Notes: generated by a model from the letters alone, not told the origin. 64,000 bases of DNA from Adiantum capillus-veneris (GCA_014529385.2 CM043945.1:124001-188000), one strand, 5' to 3'; shown: positions 11,673 through 25,563, numbered from the stretch's first letter. Made by a program: numbers and translations.

Positions 11673-11772
11673 TTCAACAAACACTTTGGAAATACCTCTC
11701 TTAGGGGAATTAAATTGGAAGAAAATGTTCTAAGGAGCTTTGCGCCTTGGTTGCAGAGGTTGTCTCGGCGGT

Positions 11773-11850
<78 letters not shown>

Positions 11851-11879
11851 GGAGGTCGTCTCTTTTGTTAGGTATCTCT

Positions 11880-11921
<42 letters not shown>

Positions 11922-12102
11922 TGAATCCAAGTGTGCATTTGTTACCATAAATAGTACACTTATTTTTCGATTGTTAAAAGTACTTATTGCGGTTGTACCA
12001 TCCACTTAATGCATGTCCTTGTAACACGTGTACAATAACATTCAGCTTGCTTCGTTAAAAATGCTAACAGTAATGTCTATTATTGTATGAAAAGGGGAGA
12101 GA

Positions 12103-12187
<85 letters not shown>

Positions 12188-12502
12188 ACTCGTGTGGTGA
12201 TAGGATAGATCAAGGGGAGAATAGAAATCACATTGGTGAAGCTAAATACAGACCTCGAGAGAAAGATAGAGCCTAGAGAGAGAGAGAGAGAGAGAGAGAC
12301 TTAAGAAAGCCTCTACCTCCTTCAAGGTGCAGGAATTAGAAGCTTGAAGACCCAAAACAACATTCCTAGTCTTGAATCTCTACTCCAAGATCAATGTCTA
12401 GTTAGTCAATCTCTTCACTTTCATTTGGTCCATAGTTTAGTTGTGTCTAGGAATTGTGCTTCAAAATGTAAAAGACCATTTAACAATTCACCAGCCAATA
12501 CT

Positions 12503-12563
12503 GGATCACGGTGCACCAGTGGTGTTGTGGACATTTGTTTACATACTCCGTGCGCCGTAATCC
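12503..12563. repeat. GGATCACG micro-element 4, terminal inverted repeats
   Basis: 61 bp with ends GGATCACGGTGCAC and GTGCGCCGTAATCC, which are inverted copies with two mismatches. The interior matches the element at 12649-12713. Confidence 0.65.
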
Positions 12564-12648
12564 TCTTTTGAAATTGTACAAAAGTTTTTTTGAAGAATAA
12601 TATTCTTTGATGTTTTGGTAGCTATTCAATTGTATGAAATCCCATTAA

Positions 12649-12713
12649 GTGGATCACGGCGCGTCAGTAGCTCTGTGGATTTTGGTTTATGTACTCTGCG
12701 CGCCGTGATCCAC
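12649..12713. repeat. GGATCACG micro-element 5, near-perfect terminal inverted repeats
   Basis: 65 bp with ends GTGGATCACGGCGCG and CGCGCCGTGATCCAC, a perfect 15-bp inverted repeat. The interior (cagtagctctgtggatttt...) parallels micro-element 4. It lies about 200 bp upstream of the plus-strand gene start. Confidence 0.7.
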
Positions 12714-12912
12714 TAGTATGGCTTTTTCTCTTCACAACTATAAAGCAATTTTTCATTTTATCCATACGAATCATCTTGTGTTATTGTCTATATGATTAGT
12801 TGGGAATAACTCTGAGATACCTAGCTATAGTTTGTTCAAAAATTATATGATCATGTGGTGCTCTTCTTTTTATTTATGTTTGATGAAACTTATATTTGTG
12901 AGTATGAAATAA

Positions 12913-14745
<1,833 letters not shown>

Positions 14746-16354
14746 TGTCATAATAATCAATATCTAATTCTCCTAAATGATTTTCTCATGTTAAACTGAT
14801 CATTTAATATGGGGAAGTGCTAGGGGAGAAAAAGCTAGAATATTGGTTAAGCTAGCAGATCAGCCACAATAGGGATCCAAAGGAGGGAAAACAGGGATCC
14901 AAAGGGGGGGCCATCTGTAAAAGAGCCATGTGAAACAATGGGCTTAAAATACCATAAGGTTCAGCCCATTAAGACTTCCAAAATGCTAAGGTTCCAAAAT
15001 TCAAAGGTTGTGTCCAAAGGTCAAACATTGGGGGAATTGGATGCTTTGTGTGTGTCCCAAAAGTCTTTGGCAATCCCTACATAGGAGGGGGCGAGCCTTG
15101 CAAGTAGGGGATGAGACAGAAACTCTCTCTCTCACACACACGCACACACACACACACACAAGATCCCTTTACACAAAGGGAATGAGGGACACATGTCAGC
15201 TCCCTAGCCCAGATGCCCACAAGGTGTACCCAATTCCTATTGGATGGCCTTGAAGGTGGACCAATGAGAATTAGGCTAGGGTAAATCTAGTTTAATTGAT
15301 TTAAAAACACTTAATAAAAGAATCAATAAGAATTAAGGTCTCTAGAAGACTATTGGACAGTCTCCCAAGGGGACCAATGAGCATTCAGCAGCCCAATGGC
15401 TTGCCTAATTCCTATTGGCCAGGAGGCAAAGTGGTCCAATGAGAGTTTAGTTGAATTAAATAATTACCTAAAGCTCTCACAAAAGGGGAAAGGGGGACAC
15501 ATGTTAGAAGGCTATCACTTATGCTGCTTAATTACCATTGGCTAAGCCTGGGAGGTCCAATAGGATGCTAGCAAGAGAAAATAGCAAGAGGGGTCGACGA
15601 AGAGAGAGAGAGGGGGCTGATTTTTCAAAGGCATTATCACTTACACACTCACACTAGCTCATGTGTGAAGAAAATAAGACTCTCTCTCCTTCTCAAGCTT
15701 TAATGGAAAGCTTATCACCTACTCCAAGCTTGTGAGAAGGGAGGCCTACACCAACAACTCTTGGCTTTGTGATGCAAATCCAACCAAGAGCTAAGCTTCA
15801 ATGCATGCTCATCTCCTCTACCATGCTAATTACTAAGCTAATCTATGCTAATATGAGTGATTATGTGAGGATATGTACATCTTTCTAGTAAGAATACTCC
15901 TTCTTCCTCTCAATCTACTCTCATACCCCACTAGCTCTCACCATCTTCGAAGGTATGTGAGGTCTTGGGTCTGAGACCGTGAGGGAATTGATGTTGTGTT
16001 TGATAATTATTTTGCATAGTGCATGAAGTTTCCATCTTCATTGCACTATCTAGTATTGAAGGAACACAAGAAATTGTATTGTAAAATGTCTCTCTTGATG
16101 CGAGAAACTATAATACAAAGCCTTTTAAAGGGGGGACCGGATCCATGCAAATCCGATCCTCAACTATTGTCAATTGCTTAATTTCTCTCTCTTTTGAAGT
16201 ATTGTTCATGCTATCTAACTAGGTGTTATGATTTTATTGCTCTCTCCACCCAAGCACTCTTGTTAATCTCATTAGGAATCTATTCTAATGAAATGCTCAC
16301 TATGTTCATGCTATTTTCCACTACACACAAGTTACTAGGCCATTAAATGTTACA
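14746..16354 (+). mobile_element. Family C LTR (5' LTR), complete
   Basis: 1609 bp, starting TGTCATAATAATCAATATCT and ending ...TGTTACA, giving the usual TG...CA termini. The start matches 63848-64000 and the end matches 5217-5540. A PBS follows one base later. It interrupts the coding exon of the upstream gene; AATTA at 14741-14745 would be the 5-bp target duplication, but the far partner is not seen. A short (CT)n(CA)n tract lies at 15123-15160. Confidence 0.85.
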
Positions 16355-16355
16355 T

Positions 16356-16373
16356 TGGTATGAGAGCACAAGG
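16356..16373 (+). promoter_or_regulatory. Primer-binding site (tRNA-iMet type, one mismatch)
   Basis: TGGTATGAGAGCACAAGG follows the LTR by one base. The C-to-G change at the seventh base distinguishes it from the 5542 copy and from the standard plant PBS. Confidence 0.85.
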
Positions 16374-17224
16374 TTTCTCTTTTCTTGCTCAAGAAGGGAG
16401 GTCCTCAAGCTAGCTATAAATGGTTGGTACTATTAATTGCATGTGAGTAAGTAGAATAGGGATTTTTGAGCCTTGCAGTGCACCTGCCTTTGTGCAGCTA
16501 ACGGGGCATCACCGTCAAGATCTATGGTCTTAATAGTGGAGTCCTACAGGGCTTGCCTACGGCTTAACCACTATTAAGCTATTAGAAGCTTGATAGGAGC
16601 CGGTGTTGTTTTGGTGTTGAACGACCCTCTCTTCTATTCCTTGCAATTAATGGTATTCGAGCCACGGGTACAGTAGCTTGAGTGATTTTTCTAAAGGGTT
16701 AAAGAGGAGTAGAAACTAGGGCTTGAAGTGCCAAAGTACACCTAAAAATTTTACACCTAAAAGTTGTTAGAATAGCTGACAATAGTAAAGAGAGTGAAAT
16801 TAATGTTGATAACTTTGATTTTGCTAATGAGCAAGCTACTAATGATACCCTGATGCTTGTTAACTATCTTGTTTCTAGGCTTCAACAAGCCATGGGTAAT
16901 CCATCCCTCCAAAGTGAAGTGCAATGACAGCTTTGTGCTCATGGGATTCTCCAAGCTCCCCACCATGACGAGAGAACACCTAGGAAGCCTCCTTGAAAGA
17001 CTTCCAAAAGAGGTCTCTCTCCGATTCGGGAGAAGAGAATCCCTATGAAGGGCTCAGAAATTTGCTCCTTGATGACGCATCTCCTTCTCAAAGGAGAATT
17101 CAAGAGCCTCCTCCGAAGGAACGAGAAAGAAGTGAGTCTCCAGCCACCTCGACGGAGATGGCTCCATGAATACGGCGTGCTAAACGCTCTCCATCACCTC
17201 CCCACCAGCCGGTGAAGCTCCACG
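16374..17224 (+). mobile_element. Family C leader and damaged gag 5' part
   Basis: The leader matches 5560-5905 up to about 16715. Beyond it, coding-like text with stops (about 16750-17220) runs into gag. The N-terminal half of the expected gag domain is absent, probably by an internal deletion near 17215. Confidence 0.6.
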
Positions 17225-17613
17225 AACATGGAAAGCTTTAAGAGCTTCCATTAAGAAGCAGTTTTTGGCCACCAATGCCAAAGACAAAGTACTCACCGAA
17301 TGGCAAAGCTTGAAGCTCTCTCCCTACGAATCCATCCACAAATATGCAGACAAGTTTTGGGACCTACAACTCAAAGCCACTGTCTTCAAAAAGTTGGATT
17401 TTGGAGAGCAAAAGCAGCAATTTTGTGTGCGCTTAACCGAAGAAATGGCGGAGTATGTCAACTCCCAAAGGCCACGCACCATATCGGCGGTAATACATCA
17501 TACTATGGTGGCCTCTCGAATCAATTTCCAAATAGGGGCTAAGAGGAATTCTAAGCCCCTTGAAAACAAGGGTTCCAATGAGCCTAAGGGGAAGGACAAT
17601 GTCCAAAAGTCTC
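17225..17613 (+). pseudogene. Family C gag (retrotrans_gag domain) fragment
   Basis: Encodes the C-terminal part of a Ty3/gypsy-type gag capsid. LTEWQSLKLSPYESIHKYAD and FWDLQLKA are followed by FCVRLTEEMAEYVNSQRP, and then a basic, Lys/Asn-rich linker. The frame is cut at 17613 by element A, and the next part of the same protein (a zinc-knuckle end, KGHVYRACP) resumes at 29306. The codons for the first cysteines of that knuckle are missing at the junction. Confidence 0.75.
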
Positions 17614-18667
17614 CGACGGACGATGGAGCACAACGAGAACACAGACCAACAAACTGTCAATCCGAAGACGTAGCTGACCCGACTAGGGCATGGAGGCAAT
17701 CTCTGGGTTGTCAAATTTGAGCTAGACACGAACAACACTCTACAGTCACTAATCCTACCACAACACTACCATAAAGCAAAGAAACAAACAACGCATCCTA
17801 CGAAACACTACAAGCTCGAAACAATCTCAAATCATATCGGAATGACTCGAAATCGGAGGGCAAGACTCACAAGGACATATCCTATATGGCCAAACACCTA
17901 AACCCTGAAAACCATAACTGTAAGACCTCTAATCGCTGTCACGATAGACTCAAAACAGCAATTTTCAAAGTGTCCGAAACAAATCTACAAAGACATCAAC
18001 ACGAAGAGCTTCTCGCCCTGATTCTAACGACTACTCGATCATTCAGAACGGATGTCGTTTGAGGTACTTACGACCAAATATAGCTCGTAGTAGGCGGGCT
18101 CGTGATGTGGTCCTCGGCTTGCATTGCTTGCGTTGACGCGGAGAGCTCCTTGATGCTAACACGCTCCTACTCTCATATCTGCAATGTGATTAGTGTGCAC
18201 GATGGTGTGTGTGCGTGAAGCTCACTACTGTGTGCTACAGAACCCACGACTGTATATTATTTGAGATAACGTAATGTGTTTTTTTACAAAGCCTTAGGTT
18301 TCAGCTTATATACACAGTCTTCAAACCTAATGTCCGGCCAAATGACCTAAATTGTCCCTAGGCTTCTACAGAGCTTAATTACAAGAAACTGAGTTGGCTT
18401 TACTCATGATACAAGCATCTGCGGCCAAAATACAAGTGCCGATTTAAAATATGAGGTTCTCGTAAACATTACAAAAGTGGCCGTAATGGCTCAAAATATT
18501 AATAACGGGATATTCGATGACGTCCATGAACTCGTATCTTCATGTTGCAGCATCCATCTTCATCTTCATTACTTCATCACAATCTTCATGTGGAATCTTT
18601 ACAAAATCTTTGAGGAATATTAATGGAATCTTTGTGGAAACGTTGTCGAAAGGGCGTCCTTTCAACA
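17614..18667 (-). mobile_element. Element A 3' LTR, lacking 17 terminal bases
   Basis: Aligns to the 5' LTR at 28235-29305 over its full length except for the outermost 17 bases (TGTTAGCGGGTACGCCG on the plus strand), which are absent at the family C junction. With those bases it would be 1071 bp, the same as the other copy. A TATATAAG box (minus strand) lies at 18305-18312. Confidence 0.85.
18305..18312 (-). promoter_or_regulatory. TATA box in element A 3' LTR
   Basis: TATATAAG on the minus strand, a perfect plant TATA core; the same box lies in the 5' LTR at 28943-28950. Transcription from it would start near 18275 (28913 in the 5' LTR), placing the half-palindrome near 17945 (28584) inside the transcript. 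Confidence 0.6.
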
Positions 18668-18679
18668 CTCTCCCCCTCC
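18668..18679 (-). promoter_or_regulatory. Element A polypurine tract
   Basis: GGAGGGGGAGAG on the minus strand directly precedes the 3' LTR, as expected for the plus-strand primer of an LTR retroelement. The identical tract precedes the element B LTR. Confidence 0.85.
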
Positions 18680-19852
18680 AAATTCTTGTCGTCCCCAACA
18701 AGACCCTATGTCTTTGCTGGCCTTGACGAGTTCTTGATGTCTTGGTGTTGGTTGAAGTTGTTGTGGCAGAAGAGTGTGGCAGCCTCTTCTGCAGTTGGTT
18801 GCTTTGCGTGATGTTAAAACTGCCTTGAAGTTGTACCTCTAGTGTATATGAAGCCTCGAACTCTCCCCCTCCGATTGGTTGTTGTATCTTGAATTGCATG
18901 AGGTTGTATCGACTTGTTGGTGCAGCATTTCATTGTCAGTTTTCTTTTCCTGTGGTTGTTATCTGGAAGTCGTACCTGTAAGTTGACTTGAAGCTTTGTC
19001 AAGCTGTTTTTTGGCCTCTCCCTTTTGACTTGTGAGTAGATTGCAATTAGTGGTGTGGGGATAGCGTGGTTCTTCTTGTTTTTGTTGTTATAAAAAATAA
19101 AAGAGTAAAAGTAAAATGTAGCGAGGATATATAAAATGTCTTTAGTCATAATTAAATGCGAGGATATATGTACTTAGGTTCTGATGTTATAGAGTTATGC
19201 TGAGTTAAAGTATATATGGCCATATGGCTACTAGTATGGACTTGATATACATGGATAGGTGTTAGAAGCTTGAAGTCAGAGTCATTGTTGTTGAGCAAAG
19301 GCTTATAAAACCTGTTTCTGCTTGGTCATCGTCATTTGTTTGTGTAAGTGCATGGGTGGAATAAAAAAGAGTGCCTAATGCATATGTCCAATGATGGGAC
19401 ATCTATATGCTTGCACAGAGTTATGCATGTTAAACAAGATGCGGTGCGAGAGAAGAGTATTGATGGGTTCTTCATGGAGTTAGTGTAGCAAGCAACACAT
19501 ATAGCATGAGTGCTTCAAAAGCTTTCACTACTCACAGAAGGGTTTTTGTTGTCGAAGTTTATCCACTCTTCCTCACTGTGTCAAGTGCGTGAGTGTTTGT
19601 TTGTTTGTTTGTTTTTTTTTTTTGGACTACTCCGCCTTCTCCACCTTATATATTATACGGACTTTGACTCTTATGCTCACCTCTTCCAGCATGAGCGACA
19701 TGAATTTATGTATGCTCAACTCTCCAGCTTGAGCTTATACTTATTAGCTAGACTCATAGACCACAGAAAAATATTAACTTGAAGCTTGGGTCTGACACTT
19801 TGCTCATTTAGTGGCTCAATTGCCTGACTCTAGACTCTTATGCCATGTAAGT
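18680..19852. other. Element A 3' untranslated region
   Basis: Between the last ORF and the polypurine tract. No domain or long ORF is visible. A similar stretch lies in element B (31218-32470) with shared phrases about slow-to-match AT-rich text, such as gctcaactcttccagcttgag. Confidence 0.6.
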
Positions 19853-20563
19853 TTAATGGCGACTTGGACTTACTTGATCGCGGCCTGAAATCCAATTCCA
19901 TATGCTTTTGATGTTTAGGACTTTCTCGTTAGTTTCTGTTTGAGATGCCATGTTGTCCAATACATTGGCATAGATCTGCTCTTCATTCCTTGGTAGCAAA
20001 TTGTGGTCGCTTGATGAGACAGGTATTGATGTTGAAGCAATGGTTGATGAAGTCTTCTTCTTCCAGATAGTGTTCTTCAAAACTGTGACCTCCGCACTTA
20101 CCGTTGCTTTCTTTTTGTTGTTAAGAGGCTGTAAAGGAGTCGTGTATCTTTCTTGTTGTTGAGCCTCAATCGCGGATTTTGGAACCCACATTGTTCTTGG
20201 GCCTGGTGTGATGTCCTTTTCCACTTGCCTTATTTCTTCTTTGACTTGATGGTACCTTTTCTTTAATTTCCAAATATGGCTGTTACTTTTGTAAAAGCCT
20301 TGCTCTTGTAGTAATTGACGAGGGATCCATCTATAGGTTGTAGTACTCTTGGGTGTAGCGGGTGGCTGCTCTTCATTTCTTGATGTTTCTTGCTTTTCCT
20401 TGGTAATTCCTTGATAAGCTACTACCTTAGGTAACCAGATTTGAAAGTTACCCTCATAGAATCCTTGTGCTTTGAGTAACTCGACTGGAATGAATCTTTG
20501 GACTTGCTTGGAGGTGATCTTCACTTGACTTTGTTGGGTAGTCTGGTAGAATTTTGATTTCAT
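19853..20563 (-). CDS. Element A repeat-domain ORF (QGFY repeats)
   Basis: A hydrophilic, Gln/Lys-rich product with repeats of one motif: RFIPVELLKAQGFYEGNFQIW, spaced about 55 residues from RWIPRQLLQEQGFYKSNSHIW, then a weaker MWVPKSAIEAQ copy. A related copy, GWITSSESIIAQGYKKGNSD, lies just upstream in frame-broken sequence at 20700-20806. The consensus is an aromatic plus I/V-P, LL, QG(F/Y), N and I/V-W about 25 residues long. Function unknown; it sits where pol would be in an autonomous element. Confidence 0.6.
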   Translation of the reverse strand: MKSKFYQTTQQSQVKITSKQVQRFIPVELLKAQGFYEGNFQIWLPKVVAYQGITKEKQETSRNEEQPPATPKSTTTYRWIPRQLLQEQGFYKSNSHIWKLKKRYHQVKEEIRQVEKDITPGPRTMWVPKSAIEAQQQERYTTPLQPLNNKKKATVSAEVTVLKNTIWKKKTSSTIASTSIPVSSSDHNLLPRNEEQIYANVLDNMASQTETNEKVLNIKSIWNWISGRDQVSPSRH

Positions 20564-20806
20564 TACCCAAACTTGTCATATGGTTTGTCCAGTGGAAGAC
20601 CTTCTCTTTTGCTTTTTGTACCTGTCCTTTCTCTTGGTTGAGTTATGTGACTGACGTTGATGGCTTTGTTGATTCTTGACTGAGTGGTTGTCATGGGATG
20701 GAAATCGCCAAGCTGTTATCTTGGGCTTGTTGACCCAAACATCTGAATTTCCTTTCTTGTAGCCTTGTGCAATAATTGACTCGCTTGATGTGATCCATCC
20801 CGTTAC

Positions 20807-21499
20807 CTATGCTTGTTGAGGTTGTTCCTGTGATTGTATCCAAACTAGATCATTAACTTTAATATGTGCCTTGGATACTAGCACTTGGTTGACTTGTTTT
20901 GACTTCCTTTGGAGACTTTCGTGCGATGGAAACTTCGGTTGATAGACTTTTTGCTTGGGTTTCCATTGTTTTGTTGATGGTTTGGCTTTTGATGTAGAGG
21001 CTTTGTCTTGCACTTGCATTGGCTGGGCTAGAGCCAAGAATCTTTGAACTGCTGTAGGCTTGACCTCTGTTGCCACTTGATAGCTTGTCGTGATGACCAT
21101 TGTTGAAGATTCAGGCTCATTTTCAAAGACTTGCGCCCATGGCTTGGACAAAATCAAGTGTGTTCCCATTTGTCGAGAATCTACCACCAAGAATTTTTCT
21201 TTGACATTCTGTGAGTGTAGTTGGACAGTAGCTTCTGCAATCCCCATACTTATAACATCCACTTCAGGTGAGAGATTTACCTTTATTTGAATATCATAAA
21301 GCTTTGGATTACCTAGAAGTAACCACATGACATTAGTCGTGGAATTTGTATCAATTTCTGCCATAAAATTCATCTTGACTCCGTCTTGTGCACTTAGTAA
21401 AAAGTTGATCTTCTTTGGTACTAGATTGCCTGTGTTCTCTTGAGTGACTTGAGCAATCTTTGGCCTGGACTCCTTGTCGTCTTCTTCTTCATTGTTCAC
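20807..21499 (-). CDS. Element A second, degenerate retropepsin-like ORF
   Basis: About 230 residues. KMNFMAEIDTNSTTNVMWLL resembles a retropepsin active-site loop, but the D-T/S-G motif appears as DTNST, so the conserved Gly is lost. Later HLILSKPWAQ resembles the ILGRPWL end of the fold. The counterpart in element B (33253-34251) has the same order with EIDCTTMTNVM. The C-terminus is Lys/Gln-rich and ends at a TAG, after which repeat-domain coding continues in frame. It may be a structural, inactive protease paralogue. Confidence 0.55.
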   Translation of the reverse strand: MNNEEEDDKESRPKIAQVTQENTGNLVPKKINFLLSAQDGVKMNFMAEIDTNSTTNVMWLLLGNPKLYDIQIKVNLSPEVDVISMGIAEATVQLHSQNVKEKFLVVDSRQMGTHLILSKPWAQVFENEPESSTMVITTSYQVATEVKPTAVQRFLALAQPMQVQDKASTSKAKPSTKQWKPKQKVYQPKFPSHESLQRKSKQVNQVLVSKAHIKVNDLVWIQSQEQPQQA

Positions 21500-21529
21500 A
21501 CTTCTGAGTTGATCTGTGTGTTCTAGCTC

Positions 21530-24327
21530 CTACTTGACCACCATTTCCTCTGATATGTCTTTTGGAGAGACAAAATCAGCATTTGGTTCCTGTAGACTCA
21601 TAGGCTCTTCTTCCTCGACTTCAGCTGTTGGAATGTCACCAATAGTGTCTAAACTTCCTGTCACTTGCTGCACCTCTTCTTTGATTGATTCCAAGTCTTC
21701 ATATTGCTCGTTTGTAGGTGCTGGACCTGAAGCATCTTCTTTGGATCTTAGCCCTTCTTCCTGCAACTTTGCTTCATTGACTTGCGGCTCCTCCTTTGTA
21801 CTATGCATTCGAGTTGGACAGTTTGTAATCAAGTGTGTTATCGCACACTGATCGCAAAGAGCACCTATTTTTGTATGACCAGTATTCGGGCTAGGTGTCT
21901 GGTTTTGTGCTATCCCCATAGCTGATAACCCTGTTTCGAACTCATACTCAGATTCTTCATCTGTCTCACACATAAACCTTAGCATGTAGTAGGGGACTAT
22001 GTCATACCCATTCTCATCGCAAAATTTTGTTGGTGTGGTCTCATTAACACAGACATCCAAAGTAGCCAATATCTGAGTCCACTCTAGCGGTTCTAACGCC
22101 TCTTCCGAAAAAGGTTCTCTTATGTAAGCATCATCTTCTAAGACCCTCTCTAAGGAATTCTCATTTCTCCCAAAGTCACTACATTCCGATGCTCTGCACA
22201 TCCAGATTTCTTTCTTTTTGTCCATCCACGGATGGTCTATTGATCCACTTTGTGTTGCAGAATCAAAATCTTCCACGGGCGTTCTAGCTACATCTTGGTA
22301 ACTATGATTTTTCATATTTACACGTGTTGTGGTCTCAGCATGTCTCAAGTATAGATAATCATAACCCCAATCTTGTACCATCTTGAGTTGCCTCATGAAT
22401 GGTCTTCCAAGGATGATTTCATAGTTATTTTTCTTGCCAAAGTCAACTACGGCAAAAGTATGTGCATACTCTATACCACAAGAAGACACCACTATCGCTT
22501 CTAGCAATCCCATGTGTCTTTCCACATGCCCATCCACTAACTTTAATTTTATTCTGGTTGTTCTAAAGGCGGGCCTACCCCATTTCTCCCATATTCGTTT
22601 TGTTGCTATGGCAATTCCTGCTCCACTGTCAAGTATAGCTTTCGTTTCAATCCCATTGTACTCGACAGGCAAAGTGGCATTACCATCTTCTCCTTCACAG
22701 TACTCTCCTACTTTGTTCAGAGGTACCGGTCTTACATTTGATCTAGGCTTCTCGATCTCATCTAGCTCTTTTTCCAGGAACCTTAACGGGCTTTTGATCC
22801 CAATTTTTTCCAAGCATTTTCCTATATCCGTCCACATACTTGGTCTGATTTTCAAAAGTTCTGCCAACGTAATTGTGCACTTCACTGGCGTGGATAGCGA
22901 GTCAGTCAAAATTTTTGTGTCCAATTCTTTTGTCCCTCCTAGCCTCTGTGATGGAACTCTCACAATCTTAGACTTTGCCTCAAAATCTCCCATGTACTGT
23001 GGCAAAGTTCTTAACGATGCAGGTCTACTGTCTTTGGAGGCTATCGATCCTACATCACCATAATATGACCTCACATCAACACTCATTTGTGGTCTATCTA
23101 ATGTGATTTCAGGAAATGGTGCTGGTCCAGCATCCTCTTCTCTTTTTTGGGCATCTCGGACAGCCTTCCATAACTCCTCTCGCCACTGCTCCTCAACTAT
23201 AGGAACATAGGGTGGGAAATCCCTCATTGATTCATCTGTTGTATTTTGGACTACCCTCGAGTCTTGCAACCTTGGCATTGGTTCTTCCCTATGATCTACC
23301 TCTTCTCTAGGCAATTCGTCTACTTTAATGCTCTGATCTTTATGCACTGGTGGAGGTGGTTCTAGCAATGCTTGAGCTGTTTACACATTGATAGCCTCTG
23401 CTTCTCTAGTTCAGGATAAGGATGGGTCATCCATCTTTGTTCTAAGGTCTGTCTATTTGCCAATCTAGCCTCATAAGCCTGTAAAATCGCGTCTAAAGGC
23501 TCATTCACTTTGTCCACTAGGATAGATCCTCCTGAACTAACACTCTTGGGTGCTTCAGCTGGTTTAAGGGTTTCAACTTCCCTTTGCTGTGTCTGTTGCT
23601 CTTGAGTTGTTTCCAACTCAGCTGTAACAGCCTTTTCTTCTCCTTTCTCCCTTTCTAGTCTCGCTTTCATTCTAGTCCTTCTTTCTCGTCTAGAGTTTCT
23701 ACGGATTTTGGAACTCTTACTAGTCTCTCCATCTGTAGGCTTCTGCTCTTGCACTTTTGCTTGTGCTCTTGTGACAACGTTTACTGGAGAAACTTGCTTA
23801 CTTTCATCTTCTTGTTGTTTAAGAACCTGTTCTTTTGCAATTGTTTCTTGCTCTGTTGTTGTTGTCGTCTCTCCTTTTGTTGCGGCTCGTTCTTTCTCTA
23901 ATTTGCTGGTAGAAGGAAAGGTAACATGTGGTTGCATTTTACCTTTCTTTCTTGGATTCTTAGGAAAATCCAAAATCATATGTGTGACTGCACACTCATT
24001 ACAATATACATTTATCATGATATCATGGTGTGGACAATCCTTAATCAAGTGATCACTACTACCACATCTCTCACATGGACGTATTGGTTGTTGTGGCAAT
24101 ACTTGATATTGACCTTGAAGTGGCCTCTGATCTACCACATTTCTTTCTATTTGAAGCTCATGACTCACATATGCATTTCTAGCAGCTATGGGTCTTTCAA
24201 TTAAGAACACTTCTTCCGCTACATGATGATATCTAGGCGGTTGAGACATAACATGCTCAAACCCTGGTGGAGTCGTAGGTCTATAATCAGGACAATGTTG
24301 CGTCGGATGGTCCCCTCCACATGTCAT
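21530..24327 (-). CDS. Element A gag C-terminal/protease ORFs with zinc knuckles
   Basis: Two overlapping frames, 24327-23362 and 23368-21530, probably one polyprotein with a frame change or frameshift at the 7-bp overlap. The first has CMTCGGDHPTQHC at its start (CX2CX3HX4C), the canonical CERCGSSDHLIKDC, a third knuckle with the last Cys replaced by Phe, then a Lys/Glu-rich region. The second (612 residues) has a retropepsin with AILDSGAGIAIA (active-site Asp about residue 247) and EIILGRPF (about residue 318), and a further CX2CX3HX4C knuckle CDQCAITHLITNC (about 505-517). Gag knuckles bind genomic RNA; the retropepsin should process the polyprotein. No RT follows. Confidence 0.75.
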
Positions 24328-24333
24328 GCACCT

Positions 24334-25563
24334 TCGTCATTGAGGAATTCTATAGCCTGGTACTCTGTCAGAGTGGTTGATGCGTTGCATCACATTCTCT
24401 ATGATTTGCTTGCTCCTCAGCATTTACTTGGTTTTGTCCTAGATTCCCTCTTTGATCCTCAAGATCAACGGTTTTCTTTTTTTCACTCGCATCATTCATC
24501 TTCTTCTGAACATCTTCATAGAATTTGCATTGTCAACTAGGTCAACTGCCGCTTTGGTCACCTCTTCCAAGGTTTGGTATCTTTTCATGTATAGGTCCTT
24601 TTGGAGATTCTCATTCCTAAGCCCTCTGATGAAGCATAGGATCTGACGTTCTCGCGTGGGTAACTCTTGGGTAGGACATCTAGCAACATATTTCTTGAAA
24701 CGCAGTATTGCATGTCGTAATGTTTCTGTTTCGCCTTGTTTAAATTCCTGAATCTTAGGAAGGGTGTTATGTTTTATGCCCCTCTTGGTGAATTCTTGAA
24801 CAAATTCATCCAACATTTTCTCAATGGTTGTGAACTCTCTTCAGTTCAATAGTTCAAACCATGCTTGTGCATTGTCCTCCAATGTAAGTCCAAAACCCTC
24901 ATACTGCGTGTGGAAGTCCTCTACTCGTTCTGCTCGTAGGACTTGCTTGAAAGCCAAGACATGGGCGTATGGGTCTCCTATGCCATTGTACTTTCTATTT
25001 ACCCATTTTCTTAGCTGAGATGGTCTTATACTTTGGGGTGCAAAGTATGGAACCATACTCCTCTCTGGTATCGTTTCATCTCTCGTTATCGCTCTAGGAG
25101 GAAATCCAGGTGGGGGTCCCCTCTTTGGAATTCTCTTAGAGGTTCCTGTGTTTGGTGGATGTATCTGAGGTCCTTCATTGACCAGAGATCCACTCATCTC
25201 TAATTTGATTCGCGGATTTGTGCTTTCTACAGCTCTATATTCTCGTCCATACTTGTCAACAAATAAAGATGTCCATTGTCGGTCGACCTCGTATGTATAG
25301 ACATATAAGAGCTTGTATTATGTCAGCTCATCTGGGTAAGGCTCTAAGCAATTGTAAAGGTTGAATTGATTTCCATTAATATACCTATATAGTCCTTCAC
25401 TTTCATGGTTATTCGTCCAAACTCTCTCCACAAAATTGGTCTTTATGTACTGTAGGTTTGGAAGATCTATTCTGGGCGGGTGCTCATCTATCCCTGCAAT
25501 CCATGTGCTTCTAGGCTTAACAGATCTAGCTTGCTGTAGTAATACCTCTCTCAGTGTGTTCAA
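24334..25563 (-). pseudogene. Element A gag N-terminal and capsid region
   Basis: Read from 25563. The first block (to 25318) has a YRYING...LYNCLEPYPDEL text, then after a stop and frame change a VDKYGREYRAVE phrase. Element B has the same pair (VDKYGRHYEIAD), so this is a conserved N-terminal domain. The second block (25197-24841, 24816-24496) is a retrotrans_gag capsid: WVNRKYNGIGDPYAHVLAFK and FGLTLEDNAQAWFELLN, then MLDEFVQEFTKRG and ETLRHAILRFKKYVARCP. One in-frame TGA at 24841-24843 splits the capsid at a position where Trp is usual. A frame change near 24490 leads into the zinc-knuckle part. Confidence 0.7.
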
